A DNA stretch of 64,000 nucleotides from Chryseobacterium sp. G0162. GTDB lineage: Bacteria > Bacteroidota > Bacteroidia > Flavobacteriales > Weeksellaceae. The stretch lies in contig NZ_CP033922.1 of assembly GCF_003815715.1 (NCBI RefSeq), positions 558,001-622,000 on the forward strand, in the 5' to 3' direction. Position numbers and translations under genes: made by a program. The notes under the pieces were generated by a model, which was given only the letters and a program-made list of their open reading frames with translations, made no database searches and was not told the origin of the DNA. Positions 8,349 through 14,749 of the stretch are shown here, piece by piece (the stretch's first letter is position 1; every line of letters starts with the position of its first letter).

Positions 8349-8393
8349 GATAGGACCATATCCTATCTTTTGTTAAATCGTTCTTTCGGAACT
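8349..8393 (-). repeat. Double-hairpin element, copy 2 (argG-argC junction)
   Basis: GATAGGA/TCCTATC (8349-8355 and 8361-8367) and GTTC/GAAC (8380-8383 and 8389-8392) are joined by TTTTGTTAAATC. Compared with copy 1 the linker core GTTAAATCGT is kept. The GTCCC/GGGAC stem has become GTTC..GAAC with both sides changed, and the stem is preserved. It begins at the argG stop codon and ends about 10 nt before the argC ATG. Confidence 0.7.
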
Positions 8394-9590
8394 CTAGTTG
8401 ATATTTTGGTTAATCTGGTGATATATATTTAAAGAATTACTCACAATCTTGGTATATCCTTTTACATCTTCTCCTGTCCACGCTCTGTTAGCTTCTCCAT
8501 AGCTTCCGAATTTATCCGACATTAAATCGTGATTGGATTCAATTCCGTTTAAAACAAATCGGTATGGATGAAGGGTTACAAATACTTTTCCGCTCACTGT
8601 TTTCTGGGAATCCGTTAAGAAAGATTCAATATTCCTCATCACAGGATCCAAGAAAAGTGCTTCGTGAAGCCAGTTTCCATACCAGTCAGACAACTGAGAT
8701 TTCATCATTTGCTGGTATTTTGAAAGCGTATGTTTCTCCAATAAATGATGCGCTTTGATAATCACTGAAGCTGCTGCCGCTTCAAATCCTACTCTTCCTT
8801 TGATTCCTACAATCGTATCTCCTACATGGATGTCACGTCCGATTCCGTATGCAGAAGCCAACTCTTCTATTTTTTGGATAGCATATACAGAATGTTCAAA
8901 GCTCTCACCATTTACCGTTACCACTTCTCCATTTTTAAACTCAATTTCTAATGCTGAAGGTTGAGTTTCCTGAACCTGAGACGGAAAAGCTTCTTCCGGA
9001 AGATAGTTTCTTGATGTCAAAGTCTCTTTCCCTCCTACAGAAGTTCCCCAAAGTCCTTTATTCACTGAATATTGTGCTTTATGGAATTCCATTTCATATC
9101 CGTGGCTTTTCAAAAACTCAATTTCTTCTTCACGGGACAAAGCCATATCACGGATCGGCGTAATGATTTCAATATTTGGGCACATCACCTGAAAAATCAG
9201 ATCAAAACGAACCTGATCGTTCCCAGCTCCTGTACTTCCATGGGCAATAGCATCTGCTCCCACTTCAATGGCATATTTTGCAATTTCCTGCGCCTGAATC
9301 GTACGTTCAGCACTTACAGAAAGAGGATATGTGTTATTTTTCAGCACATTTCCGAAAATTAAATACTTCACGCAAGAATTGTAATAATCTTCCTGAGCGT
9401 CTACGCACCTGTACTCTTTTACTCCAAGGTTTAAAGCTTTTCTTTCCAGTTCTTTTTCTTCTTCTTTGGAAAAACCTCCGGTATTTACAGTAACCGCATA
9501 CACATCATACCCTAGAGTCTCACTAAGATATTTTGCACAGTAGGAAGTATCTAAACCTCCACTAAACGCTAAGATGACTTTCTTGTTCAT
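8394..9590 (-). CDS. argG: Argininosuccinate synthase
   Basis: ATP-dependent joining of citrulline and aspartate. The N-terminal pyrophosphate loop AFSGGLDTSYC lies a few residues after the start, and GSTGAGNDQVRFD and the SVGGKETLTSRNY region are present. The start chosen is ATG 9590 (MNKKVILAFSGG), giving 398 residues, the usual length. Another in-frame ATG at 9617 adds nine residues not typical of the family. Either way the start lies inside the upstream acyltransferase gene, so the two are probably translationally coupled. As second gene of the operon it produces the substrate for the distant argH. Confidence 0.94.
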   Translation of the reverse strand: MNKKVILAFSGGLDTSYCAKYLSETLGYDVYAVTVNTGGFSKEEEKELERKALNLGVKEYRCVDAQEDYYNSCVKYLIFGNVLKNNTYPLSVSAERTIQAQEIAKYAIEVGADAIAHGSTGAGNDQVRFDLIFQVMCPNIEIITPIRDMALSREEEIEFLKSHGYEMEFHKAQYSVNKGLWGTSVGGKETLTSRNYLPEEAFPSQVQETQPSALEIEFKNGEVVTVNGESFEHSVYAIQKIEELASAYGIGRDIHVGDTIVGIKGRVGFEAAAASVIIKAHHLLEKHTLSKYQQMMKSQLSDWYGNWLHEALFLDPVMRNIESFLTDSQKTVSGKVFVTLHPYRFVLNGIESNHDLMSDKFGSYGEANRAWTGEDVKGYTKIVSNSLNIYHQINQNIN

Positions 9591-10200
9591 TGCAATATTT
9601 AATTTCTGGTTGCTCATTCACAACACTGTTTACTTTATTATTATCAGGCTGATTGTTTACAACCTTATCTTTTTTCACATTTTCAGGAACGAAAAGCATT
9701 GCTGTACAAAGGCAGTTTTTACGTTCCTTTTTCATTAAAATTTCATAATTCACACAGTTCTTACAACCGCTCCAGAACTCCTCATCCTGAGTCAGTTCAG
9801 AATAGATGACCGGCTTGTATCCTAAATCACTGTTGATTTTCATTACCGCAAGACCTGTTGTTAATCCGAATACTTTTGCTTCCGGATATTTTTCTCTAGA
9901 TAACTGGAAAACTTTATGCTTAATCTGAGTAGCTACTCCACCATGCCTGAATTTGGGAGATACAATCAATCCCGAATTAGCCACAAACTTCCCATGTGAC
10001 CAGGTCTCTATATAACAGAAGCCTACCCACTCACCGTTTTCAGTGGCTACCACAGCATTGCCCTCTGAAATCTTCTTACTCAAATATTCTATGGAACGTT
10101 TTGCGATTCCCGTTCCTCTGCGCTGTGCAGAATCATACATTTCCTGCTGTATTTCACTCACATACATTAGATGTTCGCATGAGGAAATTTCTATTTCCAT
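9562..10200 (-). CDS. GNAT acyltransferase, candidate N-acylglutamate synthase (ArgA role)
   Basis: A 212-residue GNAT-fold protein. The acyl-CoA loop is RHGGVAT at 85-91, after the strand with the NSGLIVSP segment. Being the first gene of the arg operon, it is the natural candidate for the glutamate N-acyltransferase missing elsewhere in the cluster. No classical ArgA or ArgJ is present. After the GNAT core there is a four-cysteine pattern, Cys146-x2-Cys149 and Cys163-x-Cys165, that could bind zinc. A polar low-complexity tail (about 172-212) follows. The overlap with argG favours joint expression. The acyl donor (acetyl-CoA or succinyl-CoA) is not determined. Confidence 0.72.
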   Translation of the reverse strand: MEIEISSCEHLMYVSEIQQEMYDSAQRRGTGIAKRSIEYLSKKISEGNAVVATENGEWVGFCYIETWSHGKFVANSGLIVSPKFRHGGVATQIKHKVFQLSREKYPEAKVFGLTTGLAVMKINSDLGYKPVIYSELTQDEEFWSGCKNCVNYEILMKKERKNCLCTAMLFVPENVKKDKVVNNQPDNNKVNSVVNEQPEIKYCNEQESHLSV

Positions 10201-10221
10201 TTATTTATCTAATTTTTTTGG

Positions 10222-10254
10222 CAAATTTAAAATATATTTTCTTTAGAATGCAAA
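10222..10254 (-). promoter_or_regulatory. Candidate promoter of the arginine operon
   Basis: On the minus strand TTTG (10254-10251), 21 nt, then TAAATTTG (10229-10222), an exact TAnnTTTG match. The predicted start is near 10216, about 16 nt before the GNAT gene ATG at 10200. Spacing is slightly long. A short palindromic AT tract (AAAATATATTTT, about 10230-10241) overlaps it and could be an operator. Confidence 0.5.
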
Positions 10255-10317
10255 TAAAAAAGATATTTTTTTTGTTTTAAAAAATTACACAGGTAAAATT
10301 ATCTTTCTTCAAAAATG

Positions 10318-10344
10318 TATATTTGCTAATTTATTATATATTTG
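10318..10344 (+). promoter_or_regulatory. Tandem -7 boxes before the zinc-ribbon gene
   Basis: Two TATATTTG octamers at 10318-10325 and 10337-10344, each followed by CTAA, form a direct repeat 19 bp apart. The second lies 16 nt before the ATG at 10361. No convincing -33 box was seen for either. They face away from the arg operon promoter, so the 160-nt region is a divergent control region. Confidence 0.45.
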
Positions 10345-10360
10345 CTAAAATAATATAGCT

Positions 10361-10777
10361 ATGGAAAATATATGCCCTAAATGCAAGAGTAACAAAGTAG
10401 TTAAAAGTGGTATCGTTAATGAAAAACAAAGGTTTCTCTGCAAGAGCTGCAACTATTATTTTACTGTTAAAAAACTGGGAAAACAGATTGATGACTATTA
10501 TGTCACCAAAGCATTACAGCTCTATCTTGAAGGGCTAAGCTACCGTGAAATCGAAAGAATCATAGGAGTTTCCCATGTCACGATAAGTTCATGGATCAAA
10601 AAATATAATATTACAAGACCTCCTCATTCCGAATTCCATCCTGTATATAAAATACTGAAACAAAATGAATTAATTGAATATATTGCTCAGGAGGACAATA
10701 TCAAAAACTCAGGGATTATTATTACTCAGTTTGCAGATAAATATATGTTGATTAAATGGGAAAGATTTAAGAAGTAA
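10361..10777 (+). CDS. Zinc-ribbon plus helix-turn-helix protein resembling IS1 InsA
   Basis: A 138-residue protein. Residues 5-30 form a four-cysteine ribbon (Cys5, Cys8, Cys27, Cys30) like those of InsA proteins of IS1-type elements. Residues 47-82 form an HTH (LYLEGLSYREIERIIGVSHV, then TISSWIKKY). The C-terminal 50 residues are not a transposase catalytic domain. No terminal inverted repeats, target duplication or second transposase ORF flank it, so it looks like a domesticated DNA-binding protein. It is transcribed divergently from the arginine operon and may regulate it or itself. That role is inferred from position only. Confidence 0.7.
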   Translation: MENICPKCKSNKVVKSGIVNEKQRFLCKSCNYYFTVKKLGKQIDDYYVTKALQLYLEGLSYREIERIIGVSHVTISSWIKKYNITRPPHSEFHPVYKILKQNELIEYIAQEDNIKNSGIIITQFADKYMLIKWERFKK

Positions 10778-11004
10778 TTTTAAGGTACGAGATTCATAGT
10801 GCGTTGTGAGAATACAAAAAACTACTAAATATCAACAGGTTAAAATAAAAAAAAATCCCAAAAACAGGAACACAAAATCCCGAACACGTAACACGTATCA
10901 AATTATAACTATACTATTACCACTAATATATATTAAATTTTCGTAAATAAATTATTAATTCCAATTTGGCTTTCACAAAAAACAACGCCAAAAATTGATA
11001 ATTT

Positions 11005-12384
11005 ATGAAGAAATTACTTACATTCATTGGAGTAGCCTTAATTAGCGGATCTATGTATTCGCAGGGTTCTCCTGATTACGGCAGTGGATTAAAAATAAAC
11101 CTCAACCCTGAGGGAGACAAATTCATCAGATTTATTTTATGGGATCAGCTGTGGCTAAGAAACAGCGCAATGAATCCCGGAAGCATGGTTGGAAATGAAC
11201 CAACAGACAACACATGGAACCTGGGAAACAGACGATTACGCGCTTTAACATATGCACAAATCTCCAAACGATATATGATTCTTCTTCATTTTGGGATCAA
11301 TAATCAGACTTTCATTAACGGAGGTGCTACAGGTACTTCAGGAACAGGAGGGTATGGAAACGGAAAGAAAACCCAGATGTTTTTTCATGACGCCTGGAAT
11401 GAATATGCAGTTATTTTACCTGGAGAAGCAGGAAAATTCAGTTTATCTTTAGGAGCCGGACTTCATTACTACATGGGACTTTCCCGTATGACCATGGCCT
11501 CCACTCTTAATTTCCTTACGGTAGATTCTCCGGTATTCTCCTGGCCATTAATTGATAATTCGGATCAGTTTGGAAGACAAATCGGAATGTTCGCCAAGGG
11601 GAAATACGGAAAACTAGAGTATCGTTTTAGTTTAAATAAACCTTTTGCTACAGATCTTGCTCCTGCCAACGTAACCGATCCATCAAAAGCTGTAGCTGTA
11701 GACAATAATGGAAATCCAAGTTTCTCAAAAGCAGGATATGTGGAATATCAATTTCTTGATGAGGAATCCAACACATTACCCTTCAAAGTAGGGTCTTATT
11801 TGGGAACAAAGAAGGTTTTCAATGTAGGAGCCGGGTTTTACCATCAGGCAGACGGCACCAGAACTTCCGTAAATTCAAATGTTGAAAAACACGACATTAC
11901 TCTTTTCGCAGTAGATGCTTTCGCAGATATTCCTTTAGGAGAAGCAAAAAACAAAATGGCCGTTTCGGCTTACGCAGGATATTATAATTACAATTTCGGC
12001 CCAAACTATGTAAGAAATCTGGGAACAATGAATATTGCAGCAACAGATCCTAATTTCATTGGCAACAAAGCCATCGCAGGGCCAGGAAATCTACAACCCA
12101 CCATCGGAACAGGCAATATTATCTACGCACAGGCTGGTTTACTGTTACCAAGTCAGGCAGAAAAGCCAAAGATCAGAATACAACCTTTTGCAGCTTATAC
12201 TCATAAAAACTTTGAAGCTTTTGATAAATCATCTTCTCAGTTTGATGTTGGAGCCAATTGGTTTATTGATGGACATCACGCAAAAATCACTACGCAATAT
12301 TCTACAAGACCGGTTTACACAAGTCCTTCTGAAAGCCCATCTTCAAAAGGAGAATTCATTGTGCAATTCCAGATCTATTTATAA
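11005..12384 (+). CDS. Outer-membrane beta-barrel porin-like protein
   Basis: A 459-residue protein with a signal peptide (MKKLLTFIGVALISGSMYSQ). Then alternating aromatic/polar strands (RFILWDQLWLRN, AGLHYYMGLS, GYVEYQF, YAGYYNYNFG), ending in EFIVQFQIYL. The terminal aromatic/hydrophobic strand is typical of outer-membrane barrels. It comes first in a plus-strand block with an MFS carrier and acyl-CoA ligases, so it may admit short carboxylates across the outer membrane. That substrate is inferred only from context. The closest named family is probably the phosphate/carboxylate porin-like group of Bacteroidota, and assignment is uncertain. Confidence 0.75.
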   Translation: MKKLLTFIGVALISGSMYSQGSPDYGSGLKINLNPEGDKFIRFILWDQLWLRNSAMNPGSMVGNEPTDNTWNLGNRRLRALTYAQISKRYMILLHFGINNQTFINGGATGTSGTGGYGNGKKTQMFFHDAWNEYAVILPGEAGKFSLSLGAGLHYYMGLSRMTMASTLNFLTVDSPVFSWPLIDNSDQFGRQIGMFAKGKYGKLEYRFSLNKPFATDLAPANVTDPSKAVAVDNNGNPSFSKAGYVEYQFLDEESNTLPFKVGSYLGTKKVFNVGAGFYHQADGTRTSVNSNVEKHDITLFAVDAFADIPLGEAKNKMAVSAYAGYYNYNFGPNYVRNLGTMNIAATDPNFIGNKAIAGPGNLQPTIGTGNIIYAQAGLLLPSQAEKPKIRIQPFAAYTHKNFEAFDKSSSQFDVGANWFIDGHHAKITTQYSTRPVYTSPSESPSSKGEFIVQFQIYL

Positions 12385-12438
12385 TCTGAATACACTAAGG
12401 CTATAAAAATTATAATGACTCTATACAATTTTACATCA

Positions 12439-12561
12439 CTGTCATTGACTACGTCGAATCTTCGATTTCTGACGAAGGAAGAATCTCATAATATTGCTTA
12501 GATTCTTCATTTCACTTCTGAACTACGTTCGCAGACCTTCAATCTGTATTCAAAATGACAG
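12439..12561. repeat. Degenerate palindromic intergenic repeat
   Basis: An about 123-bp imperfect palindrome. Outer arms are CTGTCATT (12439-12446) and AATGACAG (12554-12561). The inner arms GAAGAATCT (12478-12486) and AGATTCTTC (12500-12508) leave a 13-nt loop. Arms in between are partly complementary. The TGTCATT...GAAGAATCT layout resembles a repeat frequent between genes in many Bacteroidota genomes, recalled from experience and not checked. It lies between the porin and the MFS gene. Confidence 0.65.
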
Positions 12562-12635
12562 AGTCATAGGAATAAGATATTAAGAATAAAACGCCTCACT
12601 ATTCCATTTTCTATTAACATCAAAAACTAATCAAT

Positions 12636-14216
12636 ATGAGCGAAAATCATCACGAAAGCTACGAAAATATGACCGACAGGCAGAAAAACCGCACTATTTG
12701 GAGTGTGATCACCGCCTCATCCCTCGGAACATTGATAGAATGGTATGACTTCTATATCTTTGGAAGTTTAGCCATCGTTTTAGCGACCAAGTTTTTCCCG
12801 GCTGACAATCCGACAGCAGCATTTTTGTCTACTTTAGCTACTTTTGCCGCAGGATTTGTGGTAAGACCTTTTGGGGCTTTATTCTTCGGAAGATTGGGTG
12901 ACATTATCGGAAGAAAATATACTTTCCTCGTCACGCTACTCATTATGGGATTTTCCACGTTCCTGATCGGATGTATCCCAAGTTATGAAACCATCGGGTT
13001 CCTTGCTCCGGTTTTGGTTTTAATCCTAAGATTATTACAAGGACTTGCTCTTGGGGGTGAATATGGAGGAGCCGCAACCTATGTAGCAGAATATGCACAA
13101 CCACATCGAAGAGGTTACTGGACTTCATGGATCCAAACTACAGCCACCGCAGGACTTTTCATTTCACTAATTGTTATTTTAATCACAAAGACCACCCTTT
13201 CTCCGGAAGAATTCGATGGTTGGGGTTGGAGAATTCCTTTCTGGATTTCCATTTTAATGGTAGGTGTTTCATATATCATCAGAAAAAACATGAAAGAGTC
13301 TCCGCTTTTTGCCAAGGCAAAAAGTGAAGGCAAAACTTCTAAAAATCCTTTAAAAGAGAGTTTTGGTAATAAATTCAACTTCAAATTCGTTTTGCTTGCC
13401 CTTTTTGGAGCAGCTATGGGACAAGGGGTAATCTGGTATACCGGACAATTCTACGCCATGAGCTTCATGCAAAAAGTAATGAATATTGATTCTACGCAGG
13501 TAGATTATTTAATGGCAACCGCTTTGTTTTTAGGAACTCCTTTCTTTGTATTTTTCGGTTGGCTGTCAGATAAAATCGGACGAAAAGCGGTGATGATGAC
13601 CGGAATGCTGATTGCTATTTTAGCTTACAGACCTATTTACGACACTATGTTCAAAAGCGTCAGCCTTGAAAATAAAACAGTTGCCACCAACGGAATTACA
13701 GAAAAGAGAACGGCAAAAATTCACAAGGATATTGCAACAGACAGCCTTGTTACCTTCCATAAAGAAACACTTTTCACCGATGGTACTTTAATAAAAAAAG
13801 ACAGCATCGTTCACTGGTCACCAAGCGGTCCGGTTATGAAAGAGGGAAAAGCTGAAGAACCAAAGGTTTCACAATCGGTAAAAGTAAGTGACAGCACAAA
13901 ATGGTATTTGGTATTCATGGTATTCATCCAGGTCATCTTTGTAACCATGGTTTACGGTCCCATTGCTGCGTTCCTTGTTGAAATGTTCCCGGTAAGAATC
14001 CGTTACACCTCGATGTCCTTGCCTTATCACATTGGAAATGGGGTATTTGGAGGACTTCTTCCTGCCGTAGCTACTTATCTTGTAACCACCGGAAAAGAAG
14101 CCGGACATGCCACATGGTATCTGGAAGGATTATGGTATCCGATTGGAGTGGCCGCAGTCTGTTTGATTATCGGATTAATTTATCTTAAAAATAAGAACAA
14201 TAATCTTCACGATTAA
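12636..14216 (+). CDS. MFS transporter of the metabolite:H+ symporter type with large loop insert
   Basis: A 526-residue inner-membrane carrier. The MFS signature GRLGDIIGRK (85-94), the LRLLQGLALGGEYGGAA segment (131-147), the second copy GWLSDKIGRK (308-317) and about 12 membrane segments match the MHS family, which includes proline/betaine, alpha-ketoglutarate and acetate/propionate-type symporters. Typical length is near 430-450. The excess is a polar stretch at about 336-420, rich in Lys, Thr and Ser, between two C-terminal membrane helices. The neighbouring acyl-CoA ligases suggest a small carboxylate as cargo, by inference. Confidence 0.87.
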   Translation: MSENHHESYENMTDRQKNRTIWSVITASSLGTLIEWYDFYIFGSLAIVLATKFFPADNPTAAFLSTLATFAAGFVVRPFGALFFGRLGDIIGRKYTFLVTLLIMGFSTFLIGCIPSYETIGFLAPVLVLILRLLQGLALGGEYGGAATYVAEYAQPHRRGYWTSWIQTTATAGLFISLIVILITKTTLSPEEFDGWGWRIPFWISILMVGVSYIIRKNMKESPLFAKAKSEGKTSKNPLKESFGNKFNFKFVLLALFGAAMGQGVIWYTGQFYAMSFMQKVMNIDSTQVDYLMATALFLGTPFFVFFGWLSDKIGRKAVMMTGMLIAILAYRPIYDTMFKSVSLENKTVATNGITEKRTAKIHKDIATDSLVTFHKETLFTDGTLIKKDSIVHWSPSGPVMKEGKAEEPKVSQSVKVSDSTKWYLVFMVFIQVIFVTMVYGPIAAFLVEMFPVRIRYTSMSLPYHIGNGVFGGLLPAVATYLVTTGKEAGHATWYLEGLWYPIGVAAVCLIIGLIYLKNKNNNLHD

Positions 14217-14259
14217 TCACTGAATCACTCAAATTTTTATTAATTTTAAAACTACTAAA

Positions 14260-14487
14260 ATGAACGGACTAAAAAAAATATTAGGTATACTTTGGATCGC
14301 AATAGCAGTGGTCGTAGGGTATTTTGGAATTACGGTAATGGGAATCCCCAAGATCACTTCAGGAAAACAGGAAGATTTGGTTTTCGGAATCATCATTATG
14401 TTTGTACTGATGCCGATTATCTCAGGCGGAATGGCTGTTTTTGGTTACTATTCCTTAACCGGAGAATATTCTGATGAAAAAATATAA
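14260..14487 (+). CDS. Small two-helix membrane protein
   Basis: 75 residues with two hydrophobic segments (about 8-30 and 42-66) and a charged C-terminus. It starts 43 nt after the MFS stop on the same strand, so it is probably co-transcribed. It may be an accessory subunit or assembly partner of that carrier. I do not recognise a named function. The ATG at 14260 fits the spacing of the block. Confidence 0.75.
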   Translation: MNGLKKILGILWIAIAVVVGYFGITVMGIPKITSGKQEDLVFGIIIMFVLMPIISGGMAVFGYYSLTGEYSDEKI

Positions 14488-14554
14488 TTATAAAAGATAA
14501 AGGTAATTGGTGAATAATACTGTTCATCAATTATCTTTTTATCCATCATCATTT

Positions 14555-14749
14555 ATGAAAAAGAGACACGAACAAAAACTGGTTATCCTGAGTATTGGAC
14601 TGATGATTGCCTTCAGCATCCCTATTTCGCTGCTTTTCAACAGTGAAAAAGAAGTGTTTGGATATCCCATGTTCCTTATCTACCTGTTCGCTGTCTGGAT
14701 GATCTCTATCATAATTTCCTTTGTAATTGTTAAAAAATACAATGAGTAG
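14555..14749 (+). CDS. Small membrane protein coupled to the transporter-kinase gene
   Basis: 64 residues from ATG 14555 (MKKRHEQKLV). An in-frame start at 14507 would add 16 residues that look non-coding. Two hydrophobic helices (about 9-27 and 36-57) and a basic N-terminus are seen. Its stop overlaps the start of the next gene by 8 nt (ATGAGTAG), a strong sign of translational coupling. Short proteins of this kind often precede SLC5-type sodium:solute symporters. It may be the small partner of the downstream SLC5 domain. Function is not known. Confidence 0.75.
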   Translation: MKKRHEQKLVILSIGLMIAFSIPISLLFNSEKEVFGYPMFLIYLFAVWMISIIISFVIVKKYNE

